Positions 24,498 to 34,043 of a stretch of DNA of 64,000 nt are shown in pieces. The number at the start of each line of letters is the position of its first letter. Position 1 is the stretch's first letter. Origin of the DNA: Salimicrobium album (GTDB lineage Bacteria; Bacillota; Bacilli; Bacillales; Halobacillaceae); NCBI RefSeq assembly GCF_900107115.1, contig NZ_FNOS01000005.1:186001-250000 (forward strand). The letters are read 5' to 3'. Both the position numbers and the translations under genes were made by a program. The notes under the pieces were generated by a model, which was given only the letters and a program-made list of their open reading frames with translations, ran no database searches and was not told where the DNA came from.

Positions 24498-25424
24498 GTG
24501 TTGAATTTGCAAGCCATCACGAAGAATTTTTTCTTGTTTCTATCAAATAATAAAACACTCGATCGTTTGGCAAAACAGTACGGAACCCGATTCGGTGTCG
24601 ATAAGCTGGTCGGAGGAGAAACTTTTTCTCAGGCAGTTCCGGTCATCAGACAGCTGAATGATGAAGGGTTAGTAGTAACCGTGGATCATCTCGGGGAATT
24701 CGTGGATTCCGAAGAGGAAGCGAAAGAACGTGCCGGGGAAGCTGTGGAAACGGTGCAGACAATGTTTGATCATAACCTGGCCTGTGAGATGTCCGTGAAG
24801 CTGACATCACTCGGTCTAGACATAAGCCGCGAACTGGTGATCCGGAATATGGAACGAATTCTGGATAAAGCTCAGGAACTCGGCATCACTTTACAGATCG
24901 ATATGGAGGACTCCGGTCGATGTCAGGCAACTATAGATGTCTTCAAAGAACTGCGGGCGAAGTATCCGAACGTCGGACTCGTCATCCAGTCCTATCTATA
25001 TCGGTCGGACAGAGATCTGGACGAACTGGACAAATACGATCCGTACGTGCGACTCGTGAAAGGTGCTTACAAGGAGCCCGGAACTGTCGCATTCCAGGAT
25101 AAAGATATGGTAGATAAGAACTTGAAACAACTGGTCAAGAAACACATGCTTAACGGCAACTATACAGCCGTCGGGAGTCATGATGAAGAAGTCATCAACT
25201 TCACGAAAGAGCTGGCCAGGGAACACGGTATTTCAAAAGACCGTTTCGAATTTCAAATGCTTTACGGCATGAGAAATAAATTGCAGCATGATTTAGCGAA
25301 AGAAGGGTACACTGTGCGCGTCTATATGCCATACGGAATGGAATGGTATGGTTATTATATGAGACGTCTGGCAGAACGCCCTGCAAATATAGCCTTTGCA
25401 GTAAAAGGAATCTTTTCACGATAA
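24498..25424 (+). CDS. putB: Proline dehydrogenase
   Basis: 308 aa, monofunctional FAD-dependent proline dehydrogenase (PutB/FadM type) that oxidises L-proline to pyrroline-5-carboxylate. Features: AKQYGTRFGVDKLVGGETF (about 23-41), LTSLGLDISRELV, IDMEDSGR, RLVKGAYKEP (about 190-199, FAD/substrate) and YGYYMRRLAERPANI (about 286-300, two Arg for the proline carboxylate). No ATG is available; GTG 24498, TTG 24501 and TTG 24507 are possible starts after AGGAAAGAAAGGG, and 24498 is listed. First gene of putB-putC, followed by putR. Confidence 0.95.
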   Translation: MLNLQAITKNFFLFLSNNKTLDRLAKQYGTRFGVDKLVGGETFSQAVPVIRQLNDEGLVVTVDHLGEFVDSEEEAKERAGEAVETVQTMFDHNLACEMSVKLTSLGLDISRELVIRNMERILDKAQELGITLQIDMEDSGRCQATIDVFKELRAKYPNVGLVIQSYLYRSDRDLDELDKYDPYVRLVKGAYKEPGTVAFQDKDMVDKNLKQLVKKHMLNGNYTAVGSHDEEVINFTKELAREHGISKDRFEFQMLYGMRNKLQHDLAKEGYTVRVYMPYGMEWYGYYMRRLAERPANIAFAVKGIFSR

Positions 25425-25448
25425 TATAAATCGAAAGGGGAATGTATC

Positions 25449-26996
25449 ATGGTAGCGCCATACAAACACGAACCATTTACGGATTTTACAGTCAAAGAAA
25501 ACAAGGAAGCTTTCGAGGGGGCTCTTAAGTATGTAAAAGGGGAACTCGGAAAGCAGCATGATCTTCTAATTGACGGCGAGCGTATCCGTACAGATGCAAA
25601 AATAGAATCGACGAACCCTGCGAACACGAAAGAAGTGGTAGGGGTCGTATCCAAAGCGAATAAAGAACTTGCCGAAAAAGCGGTGGAGTCTGCATCGGAA
25701 GCTTTCGAAGACTGGAGAAAATGGGACCCGGAAGCACGTGCCGGAATTCTTTTCCGTGCAGCTGCCATCATCCGTCGCCGCAAGCACGAATTTTCTTCCT
25801 ATCTTGCTTATGAAGTAGGTAAACCATGGAAAGAAGCGGATGCCGACACGGCAGAAGCGATTGATTTCCTTGAGTATTATGCCCGCCAGGCTGTAGAACT
25901 GAAAAAAGGGAAACACGTGGAAAGCCGCGAAGGCGAACACAATCAGTATATTTATCAGCCTATCGGCGTGACAGCTGTTATTCCACCGTGGAACCTGGCG
26001 CTCGCTATTATGGCAGGTACGACAGTAGCACCACTGGTTGCAGGTAATACTGTAGTTATGAAACCTGCTTCCAACAGTGCAGTAATCGCAGCCAAATTTG
26101 TTGAAGTGCTTGAAGAAGCCGGACTTCCAAAAGGTGTTCTGAACTTCATTCCGGGCAGCGGTGGAGAAGTAGGGAATGCGATTGTGGACCACCCGAAAGT
26201 CGGTCTCATTTCCTTCACAGGCTCCCGTGCTGTCGGTACGAGCATCATTGAACGTGCTTCAAAAGTCCAGGAAGGCCAAAATCATCTGAAACAGGTTATT
26301 GCCGAAATGGGTGGTAAAGATACGGTGGTCGTGGATAAAGAAGCCGATCTTGAAACGGCTGCCGAAGCTATCGTCGTTTCCGCCTACGGTTTCTCCGGAC
26401 AGAAATGTTCTTCCGGTTCCCGTGCTGTCGTTCATGAAGATGTCTATGATGAAGTGCTGGAAATGGTGAAAGAACGTACAGAGAAACTTACCGTAGGGAA
26501 TGCTACAGAAGATAACGTCTACATGGGCCCTGTAGTGGATCAGAGCGCCTATGACAAAGTGATGAGTTACATCGACATCGGTAAAGAAGAAGGCCGACTG
26601 GTTACAGGCGGTAAAGGGGACAACTCTAAAGGGTATTTCATCGAGCCTACAATTTTCGCTGACCTGGCTCCGGATTCCCGCATGCAGCAGGAAGAGATTT
26701 TTGGGCCTGTCGTCTGCTTCACAAAAGCCCGTGATTTCGATGAAGCTATCGACATAGCGAATAATACGGAATACGGATTGACAGGTGCCGTCATTTCCAA
26801 TAACCGTGCTCATCTTGAAAAAGCGAAGTACGACTTCCACGTCGGAAACCTTTACTTCAACCGTAACTGCACAGGCGCCATCGTCGGCTACCAGCCGTTC
26901 GGCGGATTCAAAATGTCCGGTACGGATTCTAAAGCCGGTGGACCTGACTATATTATGCTGCATATGCAGGCTAAAACAGTTTCGGAAATGTTCTAG
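25449..26996 (+). CDS. putC: L-glutamate gamma-semialdehyde (P5C) dehydrogenase
   Basis: 515 aa, NAD+-dependent aldehyde dehydrogenase of the RocA/PutC/PruA type, converting the open form of pyrroline-5-carboxylate to glutamate. N-terminal [20 protein letters not shown] is typical of the Bacillus enzyme. Visible: [20 protein letters not shown] (cofactor), [11 protein letters not shown], catalytic Glu in [13 protein letters not shown] (about 287) and catalytic Cys in [12 protein letters not shown] (about 321). ATG with AAAGGGGAA upstream, 24 bases after putB. The pair feeds proline nitrogen to glutamate, which the dehydrogenase at 44203 can oxidise. Confidence 0.96.
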   Translation: MVAPYKHEPFTDFTVKENKEAFEGALKYVKGELGKQHDLLIDGERIRTDAKIESTNPANTKEVVGVVSKANKELAEKAVESASEAFEDWRKWDPEARAGILFRAAAIIRRRKHEFSSYLAYEVGKPWKEADADTAEAIDFLEYYARQAVELKKGKHVESREGEHNQYIYQPIGVTAVIPPWNLALAIMAGTTVAPLVAGNTVVMKPASNSAVIAAKFVEVLEEAGLPKGVLNFIPGSGGEVGNAIVDHPKVGLISFTGSRAVGTSIIERASKVQEGQNHLKQVIAEMGGKDTVVVDKEADLETAAEAIVVSAYGFSGQKCSSGSRAVVHEDVYDEVLEMVKERTEKLTVGNATEDNVYMGPVVDQSAYDKVMSYIDIGKEEGRLVTGGKGDNSKGYFIEPTIFADLAPDSRMQQEEIFGPVVCFTKARDFDEAIDIANNTEYGLTGAVISNNRAHLEKAKYDFHVGNLYFNRNCTGAIVGYQPFGGFKMSGTDSKAGGPDYIMLHMQAKTVSEMF

Positions 26997-27007
26997 TATC
27001 ACTAAGG

Positions 27008-27043
27008 AAAGTACCATCCTTGTAAAAGGGTGGTGCTTTTTTT
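27008..27043 (+). terminator. Terminator of putBC
   Basis: Stem AAAGTACCATCC/GGGTGGTGCTTT followed by a T run. Confidence 0.9.
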
Positions 27044-27093
27044 ATGATATATTTTTTGACAAATGGAATTTTCCTGAACAATCAGCACTTTTC

Positions 27094-27123
27094 TTGTTTC
27101 TGACACTTGAAAATAGGTATAAT
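27094..27123 (+). promoter_or_regulatory. Promoter of putR
   Basis: -35 TTGTTT (27094-27099), 18-bp spacer, -10 TATAAT (27118-27123). Confidence 0.65.
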
Positions 27124-27163
27124 GATACCGAGCGAAACCTTGTTCGGGAAAGGATAGAAATAA

Positions 27164-28423
27164 ATGGAATGGAAAGAACTTCTGATGCAGGTGGAAGATA
27201 TTCACAAGGCAACCGAAATCATCAGTACGAAGCTGAAGAAGCCTGTAATTATCGAAAATAAGAGTTTTGAACTTGTATCCTACAGTTCCTCCTTCGATGG
27301 ATTCGATCAGACACAGCAGAAGACTATACTATCGAAGAAATGCCCGGTGTTTATTATAGATCATCTGAAAAAAGAGGGGATCGTGCAGCGTCTGGAGCGT
27401 ACCAGTCATCCGGTTCGCGTTCATCCGATCGAAGATATAGGGTTCCGACAGCGGGTAGTCATTGCAGCAAAGCATATGGGGCAGACGGTAGGATATGTGT
27501 GGATACAGGAATCGGACGACTGGATGGAAGAGGAGGACATGGAATTTCTCCGCGACATCACTCCTTATATCGGTAAGATGATCTATGATCTTCATAAAAC
27601 GACGAGCGAAAAAGATAACCGGAAAGATGAAGTATTGTGGAAATTGCTCAATCACGAGTATTCTTCTGAAAGTCAGCTGAAGAAAGATGCCGCTCTCGTC
27701 AAAATTTCCCTGCCGGAACGCGCTTCTGTCATAGTTTTTTCCGTAACGGAAAGCAGGTACCGGTATATGCTGGATTACCTCGAGCGGATCGTGCGGACGT
27801 ATAAGCAGGAATATCGTATGTACTTTCTGAAATCGGAATATCAGCTGGTTCTGCTGATGGAAGCAGAATCGGAAGGGGAGTCTTTACGTAAAGCCCGCAC
27901 TTTTATTTCGAGAGTGAAGACGGAAGTCGGAGAAGAGGAATTTTATTGTTTTCTGATAGGTGTCGGAAAAGAGTATGACACCCTCCGGGAAATACGGAAA
28001 AGTTTCCTGGAGTCACTCGAAGTGATTGAAGTTGCAAGTTTTCTTAAGCCCCGTCCGGAGACGATGCCGCGGGAATTCTCGAAGATGGGCACGTATCGCT
28101 ATCTTGCTGCTCTTTACGAAAAGAATAGTGCCGACGATTATTACAGTGGAGATCTTTTGAAACTGATCAAAAACGACAGGGAAAAACAGACAGACCTGCT
28201 GCGTACGCTTGAAATGTACCTCGCCAACAATACGAAAGGGAAACAGACGGCAAGCGAGTTGTATATCCATCCGAATACGCTGAACTACCGGATTAAACAG
28301 ATTCAGGAGCTTACGTCCATAGATTTCCAGGATTTCAATATGAAAGCCCATCTCTATATGGAACTGCTCCTCGTTAACAACGTGGACTCCTACTATCACA
28401 GATATCTGAACGCACTTTCTTAA
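27164..28423 (+). CDS. putR: PucR-family regulator of proline use
   Basis: 419 aa. N-terminal sensory half (PucR type, about 1-160), a middle region with a GGDEF-like fold seen in CdaR/PucR proteins, and the C-terminal helix-turn-helix (LEMYLANNTKGKQTASELY then HPNTLNYRIKQI, about 350-395). B. subtilis PutR, the proline-responsive activator of putBCP, is of this type and its gene also adjoins the operon, which supports the symbol. ATG with GGAAAGGAT upstream. It has its own promoter, 167 bases after putC, and its own terminator. No PutP-type proline symporter gene is adjacent. Confidence 0.88.
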   Translation: MEWKELLMQVEDIHKATEIISTKLKKPVIIENKSFELVSYSSSFDGFDQTQQKTILSKKCPVFIIDHLKKEGIVQRLERTSHPVRVHPIEDIGFRQRVVIAAKHMGQTVGYVWIQESDDWMEEEDMEFLRDITPYIGKMIYDLHKTTSEKDNRKDEVLWKLLNHEYSSESQLKKDAALVKISLPERASVIVFSVTESRYRYMLDYLERIVRTYKQEYRMYFLKSEYQLVLLMEAESEGESLRKARTFISRVKTEVGEEEFYCFLIGVGKEYDTLREIRKSFLESLEVIEVASFLKPRPETMPREFSKMGTYRYLAALYEKNSADDYYSGDLLKLIKNDREKQTDLLRTLEMYLANNTKGKQTASELYIHPNTLNYRIKQIQELTSIDFQDFNMKAHLYMELLLVNNVDSYYHRYLNALS

Positions 28424-28456
28424 GCGTATGCAACCTTCTGCATACGCTCATTTTTT
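28424..28456 (+). terminator. Terminator of putR
   Basis: Stem GCGTATGCA/TGCATACGC directly after the stop codon, followed by TCATTTTTT. Confidence 0.9.
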
Positions 28457-28610
28457 CGTCTTGTTATTGCGGGAGGGGTACCATATACTTAAAGGAACAT
28501 CATAGAAATCAGGACGCAGGGAATATGGCAGCGATTTTATCTCTTTACATCTTCATGACCCGACGAAAGAAATCAAAAATGAAGTGGAAAACTACAAAGA
28601 AGGTGATCAG

Positions 28611-29618
28611 GTGGCTGATATTTCTTACATTATCCCCACTTTTAACAATGTGGACCTGCTGAAAAAATGTCTGCATACTTTACTTCCCGAGACGGTAAAA
28701 GGGGATAAAGTGATTATTGTGGATGACGGGGGAAGCGACGGGACTTACGAATACTTGATGGAAACCTATAAGGAAGATACCCGTTTTATCATTCTGCATC
28801 AGGAAAATCAGGGGCAGGGTGTAGCAAGAAATCTGGGTCTTGACCATGCAGTGACGGAATATGTCTGGTTTGTCGATTCGGATGATCTGTTAGTGGAGGG
28901 TGCCCGCCGGAAAGTGAAAGGAATTCTCGACACGAATGAATGGGACATTCTGATTTTTGATTACACTGTAAAAAAATCGCGAACTGAAATGAAAAATGTC
29001 GCTTTAAAACTTAAGTATTTGGATTACAGGGAATTGATGCTCACTGATCACTTTCCATGCAACAAAATTTTCAGAAGAAAACTTTTCGACGTCATCCGTT
29101 TTCCGGAAAAGAAATTCAGATTCGAGGATCATGCGACTATACCTAAAGTACTTCACGAAGCTGACCACGTTAATTATTTAAATACTCCCTTGTATGTATA
29201 TGATTTGAGTCACGAGACGAATGTAAGTAAAAACGAGAAACTTTACGATCATATGTATATAGCATGTAACTGCCTTGTGGATTACTTCAGAGAAGGTGGA
29301 GAAGTAAGAAAGGGGCTGGAACCTCTTTTAATCAATACTTTTCTTTTTAACAGAATGTACTCTTCAAGAGATGTATCATTTTCCGAAAGAAAACGTGAAT
29401 TCATGGAAATGGAAAGGTACCTGAATGAAAGCATTCCGGGCTGGCAGACATCTGAGTATCTTGATTTTTCGTTCTGGAAAAAGTACCACCACATGCAGCA
29501 TTATACTTTTGTTAAATTGTTCAACATAAAGTTATTTTCCCGCTCTCCTTTAGCGGCTTTACTGATCCTGCACCCGTTCAACAGTCTGAAGAACTCAGTC
29601 AAAAAAATAGTCAGGTGA
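28611..29618 (+). CDS. Family 2 glycosyltransferase
   Basis: 335 aa, GT-A fold inverting glycosyltransferase. N-terminal SYIIPTFNNVDLLKKCL, VIIVDDGGSDGTYEYL (nucleotide-binding Asp pair), NQGQGVARNLGL and the metal-binding DxD motif FVDSDDLL (about 91-98). The C-terminal half is family-typical but unassigned. GTG at 28611 is chosen because AAGGTGAT lies 4-5 bases before it. The frame remains open upstream to 28506 and looks coding-like, with GTG at 28584 the only other start. No cell-wall or capsule cluster surrounds it, so donor and acceptor are unknown. It is more AT-rich toward the 3' half than its neighbours by eye. Confidence 0.86.
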   Translation: MADISYIIPTFNNVDLLKKCLHTLLPETVKGDKVIIVDDGGSDGTYEYLMETYKEDTRFIILHQENQGQGVARNLGLDHAVTEYVWFVDSDDLLVEGARRKVKGILDTNEWDILIFDYTVKKSRTEMKNVALKLKYLDYRELMLTDHFPCNKIFRRKLFDVIRFPEKKFRFEDHATIPKVLHEADHVNYLNTPLYVYDLSHETNVSKNEKLYDHMYIACNCLVDYFREGGEVRKGLEPLLINTFLFNRMYSSRDVSFSERKREFMEMERYLNESIPGWQTSEYLDFSFWKKYHHMQHYTFVKLFNIKLFSRSPLAALLILHPFNSLKNSVKKIVR

Positions 29619-29641
29619 GGTGAATTTCATAAGGGAACAGT

Positions 29642-29671
29642 CGCAGCCTATAAGTCAGGGCTGCGTTTTTT
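29642..29671 (+). terminator. Terminator of the glycosyltransferase gene
   Basis: Stem CGCAGCC/GGCTGCG followed by TTTTTTC. Confidence 0.88.
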
Positions 29672-29744
29672 CTTATCCGGATCATTTGTTTAAAGGTGTA
29701 CAGTTAGTGGAACATTCTCTGTACAACTACAGGAGGATGATAAA

Positions 29745-31196
29745 GTGATTGAACACAAGTTATACATTAATGGTGAATACACAGAGTCCAGTGGAGATGA
29801 TTGGATAGAGATCGAAAACCCGGCTACGGGTAAGATTATTTCCAAAACTCCAAGAGGTACCGAAGAGGACGTGAATAAAGCGGTGGAAGCAGCGAAACAG
29901 GCTCAAAAAGGCTGGGAGCTCACACCGAATGTTGAAAGAGGAAAAATCGTCCGTCGTCTCGGGGACGAAATCGAAGCCAACCGCGATACGTTCATTGATC
30001 TCCTGCAGGAAGAACAGGGGAAAGACTACGGACTGGCCAGCGGGGAAGTGGACCTGGCTATTGATTACTTCCGCTATATGTCCGAGTGGGCAAGACGCAT
30101 AGAAGGTGAAATTGTACCGAGTGACAGAGAGAACGAGAACATCTTCGTTTATAAGAAACCGATAGGAGTCGTGGGCGGTATCGTACCATGGAACTTCCCG
30201 GTATTCATTCTGGCACGTAAAGTTGCCACTGCTCTCGTAACCGGCTGTACAATCGTTCTGAAGCCTAGTCAGCAGACCCCGAATACGGCTGCCGAATTCA
30301 CAAAAATCATCGATAAGATGGAAGATATTCCTAAAGGGGTTTATAACTTCATTACCGGCACAGGATCCGAACTCGGAAACGCTATGGCTTCCCACAAAGA
30401 CGTTGAGATGATCACGATGACCGGAAGCGTCCCCGCCGGCACAAAAGTGATGGAAGCGGCAGCGCAGAATATTACGAAAGTGAATCTGGAACTCGGAGGG
30501 AAAGCACCGGCTATCGTCACGGATAAAGCCGACCTCGATATAGCAGCGGAAAGTATCGTTACGTCCCGGCTTGCAAACAACGGGCAGGCCTGTACGAACG
30601 CAGAGCGTGTCTACGTACACGAAAGTAAAAAAGAAGAGCTTATTGAGAAATTGAAAGAGTCCTTTGAAGGTATGAAAATAGGAAATCCGAAAGAAGATAA
30701 AGAAGTGGACGTCGGCCCTCTTGTCAGCAAAGAACGCCTGGAAGAAGTCGAAGAAATGGTGAACAATGCTGTCGCTGATGGTGCTACTGTTGTTACAGGA
30801 GGAGAAAGAGCGGATCTTGATTCCGGTTATTTCTTTAAACCGACCATTCTGACCGATATTTCCCATGAATCGGAAATCATGACGGAAGAAATATTCGGTC
30901 CGGTTATTCCAATTTCGACATACAAAACACTTGATGAAGCGATTGAAAAAGGAAATGACACCGAATATGGTCTGTCCTCCTCGGTATACACCGACGACGT
31001 CAACCAGGCGATGCGCGTGGCTAACGAGCTTCGTTTCGGAGAGACGTATGTAAACCGCGAGAATTTCGAAGCTGTGCAGGGTTATCATGCCGGAATGCGT
31101 CAGTCGGGGCTTGGCGGTACCGACGGCAAACACGGCGTAGAAGATTTCCTTGTGACACAGGTTGTGTATATGCAGTACAAAAATGACAAACAGTAA
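29745..31196 (+). CDS. NAD(P)-dependent aldehyde dehydrogenase (AldA-like)
   Basis: 483 aa. Aldehyde dehydrogenase superfamily: VVGGIVPWNFPVFILARKVA (about 146-165), TMTGSVPAGT (glycine motif), catalytic Glu in VNLELGGKAPAIV (about 250) and catalytic Cys in NNGQACTNAER (about 284). The layout resembles lactaldehyde/glycolaldehyde and betaine-type enzymes such as AldA; the substrate is not certain. GTG start with AGGAGGATGATAAA upstream. An amidohydrolase follows 56 bases later with no terminator, so the two probably share a transcript. Confidence 0.92.
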   Translation: MIEHKLYINGEYTESSGDDWIEIENPATGKIISKTPRGTEEDVNKAVEAAKQAQKGWELTPNVERGKIVRRLGDEIEANRDTFIDLLQEEQGKDYGLASGEVDLAIDYFRYMSEWARRIEGEIVPSDRENENIFVYKKPIGVVGGIVPWNFPVFILARKVATALVTGCTIVLKPSQQTPNTAAEFTKIIDKMEDIPKGVYNFITGTGSELGNAMASHKDVEMITMTGSVPAGTKVMEAAAQNITKVNLELGGKAPAIVTDKADLDIAAESIVTSRLANNGQACTNAERVYVHESKKEELIEKLKESFEGMKIGNPKEDKEVDVGPLVSKERLEEVEEMVNNAVADGATVVTGGERADLDSGYFFKPTILTDISHESEIMTEEIFGPVIPISTYKTLDEAIEKGNDTEYGLSSSVYTDDVNQAMRVANELRFGETYVNRENFEAVQGYHAGMRQSGLGGTDGKHGVEDFLVTQVVYMQYKNDKQ

Positions 31197-31252
31197 TGAT
31201 GTTCCTGCATCCGGAGACGGATGCAGGAAATTTATTAAAAGGAGTCACAAAA

Positions 31253-32854
31253 ATGATTATAGATAATGTGCGGATTTACCAGCCGTCCGGTGAAGAAAAG
31301 CCGGAAGAACTGTACGCAGTGGAATTCGAAGGAGAATACATTAAAGCAGTGTACCCGAGTCCTTACCAGGGAGAGGGGCCGGTCATCGACGGGGAAAGCA
31401 GGGTGCTTGCGCCGGGATTCAATGATTCACATATGCATCTGCTGAGGTACGGATTGCTGGTGAAAGAGCTGGATCTCCGGGAGGCGGACAGTTTCAAGGA
31501 GATGAAAGAGATGATACAAAAACATTACGGGGTGCTTGAAGAAGGGCAATGGATATTCGGTAAAGGTTTCAATGACGCCGGATTTGAGGATCTGGAACGC
31601 CCGTTGACAGCAAAAGATTTAAACGATATCCAGGTGAATGCCTACATTTATCTTATTCATGAGGACGGACATGAGTGTGTCATCAGTGAAAATGCTCTGG
31701 ACCTCTTAAAGGAAGAAAAGGAGTTTTCCCGCATACCTGAATCCTTTAAGGAGAGAGATACTTCAGGGCAGATGAATGGACGTTTTAAAGACACTGCGGT
31801 TCATTTCATCAATCACAGGTTCTGGGGACGTGATAAGGAAGAGGCTAAAAATGCTATTAAAGCGGCCCTTCCCCGTCTGAGCAGCTATGGTATAACGAGT
31901 GTACATACGGACGACCGCAGTTTTATCGGTAGTTTTGCGAGGCTTTATGAGGCGTACACCGATCTGGAGCAGGAAGGGAACCTGCCGATTGATGTGCAGC
32001 TTCACCATTATGTTTTTCACAAAGATGATATTACGGAATTTGTTGAAAAAGAAACGATGCGCACAGGAGATGGTACCGCTAGCGTAACGGTGGGGGCTGT
32101 TAAACTGTTTCTCGATGGAACCCAGCGGCTTCATACTGCTTCGATGAGAAACCCGTACCCGGATGAACCGTCAAAAAGCGGTCCGCTCATTTACAATCAA
32201 AAAGAAGTGAACGAGATGGTACGCTACGCCGCACAAAACCAGATGCAGGTAGCGATGCATGCGATCGGGGACCGGGCTGTGGAACAGGCAGTGACAGCTT
32301 TGGAGCAGGAAGAAGCCTGTACGAAAGATTTGCGTCACCGGCTCATACATGCCCAGACTCTGGCGCCGGACTTGATTGAGCGCATTTCTGCCAGCCATGC
32401 CTACGTGGAGACGCAGCCTTCTTTTCTTCTCGGAGAATGGGATAAGAAAGAGAAATGGGTACCGGAAGAGCTTGTACCTTTTTCGGATCCCTACAAGAGT
32501 ATGAAGAAAGCAGGGATCCCGCTTACTTTAAGCTCGGATTTGCCTATCGGTTCGATCAATCCTATGGTAACAGTAGGAACGGCTGTTACACGGCAGGACC
32601 TGGAAGATCAGCCCGAGGGCGGATGGATGCCCGGGGAGAAATTGACAGTGGATGAAAGTTTTTATGGAATGGGCCATGCTCCTGCCTACCTTGAATTCAA
32701 AGAATATCGAAAAGGGAAAGTGAGCCCGGGGTATCAGGCGGATTTCGTTTTGCTGGACCAGCATCCACTCGAGAGCCCGCCAGGCCGGCTGAAAGATATT
32801 AAAGTTACGGAAACGTGGCATAAAGGTATACAGACGTACGCAGAATCTGAATGA
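31253..32854 (+). CDS. YtcJ-like metal-dependent amidohydrolase
   Basis: 533 aa, amidohydrolase superfamily type III (YtcJ/NfdA-like). Metal ligands: NDSHMHLLRYG (about 59-69), VHTDDRSF (about 217), MHAIGDRAVEQ (about 335), LIHAQTL (about 362) and SSDLPIGSINP (Asp about 426). Beta-sandwich strands flank the barrel at both ends (VLAPGF and GYQADFVLLDQ). Relatives hydrolyse N-substituted formamides or similar amides, but few are characterised. ATG at 31253 follows AAAAGGAGTCAC; the earlier in-frame ATGs lie in the 3' end of the upstream gene. Second gene of an aldehyde dehydrogenase-amidohydrolase unit. Confidence 0.88.
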   Translation: MIIDNVRIYQPSGEEKPEELYAVEFEGEYIKAVYPSPYQGEGPVIDGESRVLAPGFNDSHMHLLRYGLLVKELDLREADSFKEMKEMIQKHYGVLEEGQWIFGKGFNDAGFEDLERPLTAKDLNDIQVNAYIYLIHEDGHECVISENALDLLKEEKEFSRIPESFKERDTSGQMNGRFKDTAVHFINHRFWGRDKEEAKNAIKAALPRLSSYGITSVHTDDRSFIGSFARLYEAYTDLEQEGNLPIDVQLHHYVFHKDDITEFVEKETMRTGDGTASVTVGAVKLFLDGTQRLHTASMRNPYPDEPSKSGPLIYNQKEVNEMVRYAAQNQMQVAMHAIGDRAVEQAVTALEQEEACTKDLRHRLIHAQTLAPDLIERISASHAYVETQPSFLLGEWDKKEKWVPEELVPFSDPYKSMKKAGIPLTLSSDLPIGSINPMVTVGTAVTRQDLEDQPEGGWMPGEKLTVDESFYGMGHAPAYLEFKEYRKGKVSPGYQADFVLLDQHPLESPPGRLKDIKVTETWHKGIQTYAESE

Positions 32855-32884
32855 AACAACCCCGGCAGCGCCGGGGTTGTTTTC
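32854..32884 (+). terminator. Terminator of the ALDH-amidohydrolase unit
   Basis: 13-bp stem AAACAACCCCGGC/GCCGGGGTTGTTT with a 3-base loop, T-rich on the plus strand; it starts at the amidohydrolase stop codon. Confidence 0.92.
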
Positions 32885-32926
32885 GTTGCGTTTACAATCA
32901 TCTGGTGTCCTGCACGTACAGGCGGC

Positions 32927-33904
32927 TCAGAGTTTTACAATGGTTCTTCCGCGAACTTCACCACGCAGAATTTTATCAAGGACGCCCGGTACTTCTTCGA
33001 GGCTGACTTCGTTCAGCATATCCTCCTGAAGCATGGAAGGTTTCCATTCATCCGCAAGTTTCTGCCATACTTTTTTACGTTCGTGCATAGGGCAGGTGAC
33101 GGAATCGATGCCGAGCCAGTTTATCCCCCGGCCGATAAAGGGCAGGACAGTGGTGGAAATCTGGATGCCGCCTACAAGTCCGCTGGTGGAGACGGAACCG
33201 CTGTTTTCAAGCGTGCTCAAAATATACTGAAGGGTATTGCCACCTACCGGGTCAACCGCACCGGCCCAGCGTTTTTTCCGTGTAGGGGTACCGTCCGTAT
33301 CCATGATTTCATCTCTGTGAATGATAGAGGACGCTCCCAGTTTTTTCAGATAGTCATGCTCGGAATCTTTTCCGGTAGCTGCCGTAACACTGTAACCATT
33401 CTGGGCAAGAATATTTACGGCGACACTTCCGACACCGCCGGTTGCACCGGCAACGAGAACTTCACCCTTTTCCGGAGTGAGCCCGTTATCTTCAAGTCTC
33501 TGAATGGACAAAGCGGCGGTAAGACCCGCAGTTCCGAGAATCATCGCTTCTTTTAAACTCATATTTTCAGGAAGAGGTACCACCCATTCTTTCGGTACTC
33601 TCGCAATCTGGCTGAACCCTCCGTCGTGTCCGGTGCCGAGGTCGTAGCTTGTAACGATGACTTCCTGTCCTTTTTTGAAAGAACCGTCCCTGGATTCTAT
33701 TACAGTTCCGGAAAGGTCGATGCCCGGAACGAGGGGATAGTGTTTTACTATCTGATTCTGGTTCCCTACAAGGGCATCTTTATAATTGATACTGGAATAG
33801 GCTACTTCTATCGTGACATCCCCTTCGGAAAGGTCGTCTTCCGTCCGAGAGCGGAGATGCAGGTTTTTATCTTCTTCGAGCACCAGTGACTGGAATTTTT
33901 CCAT
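32927..33904 (-). CDS. yhfP: YhdH/YhfP-family quinone oxidoreductase (acrylyl-CoA reductase type)
   Basis: 325 aa, zinc-free medium-chain dehydrogenase. N-terminal GroES-like part with SSINYKDALVGNQNQIVKHY (about 36-55) and PGIDLSGTV, then the NADPH-binding Rossmann motif VAGATGGVGSVAVNIL (about 152-167), and GATGG-type fold to the end RGRTIVKL. E. coli YhdH/AcuI reduces acrylyl-CoA to propionyl-CoA; B. subtilis YhfP is the named homologue. ATG with AAGGAGGAATAA upstream. It is divergent from the first BCCT transporter with a palindrome between. Confidence 0.88.
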   Translation of the reverse strand: MEKFQSLVLEEDKNLHLRSRTEDDLSEGDVTIEVAYSSINYKDALVGNQNQIVKHYPLVPGIDLSGTVIESRDGSFKKGQEVIVTSYDLGTGHDGGFSQIARVPKEWVVPLPENMSLKEAMILGTAGLTAALSIQRLEDNGLTPEKGEVLVAGATGGVGSVAVNILAQNGYSVTAATGKDSEHDYLKKLGASSIIHRDEIMDTDGTPTRKKRWAGAVDPVGGNTLQYILSTLENSGSVSTSGLVGGIQISTTVLPFIGRGINWLGIDSVTCPMHERKKVWQKLADEWKPSMLQEDMLNEVSLEEVPGVLDKILRGEVRGRTIVKL

Positions 33905-33952
33905 CGGTTATTCCTCCTTAATAAATGCTCTTATTCTCATAGCCGGAAAAGG

Positions 33953-33964
33953 GTTTCATGAAAC
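33953..33964. promoter_or_regulatory. Palindrome GTTTCATGAAAC, candidate operator
   Basis: A perfect 12-bp dyad lies in the 139-base region between the divergent yhfP-type and BCCT genes. A weak rightward promoter (TGTTTA-17-TATATA) lies downstream of it. The regulator is not in the window as far as I can tell. Confidence 0.4.
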
Positions 33965-34043
33965 ATAAGAGTTTTGCTAAACTGTTTATTGGAATGAGCG
34001 ATGGGTATATAACTTTTATATGTACAATTCAAAGGAGGACATC

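Noticed and set aside
29760-31133. A 457-aa leftward open frame
   Set aside because: It mirrors the aldehyde dehydrogenase gene exactly in antisense; the sense protein has all catalytic motifs and a good ribosome site, the antisense has neither.
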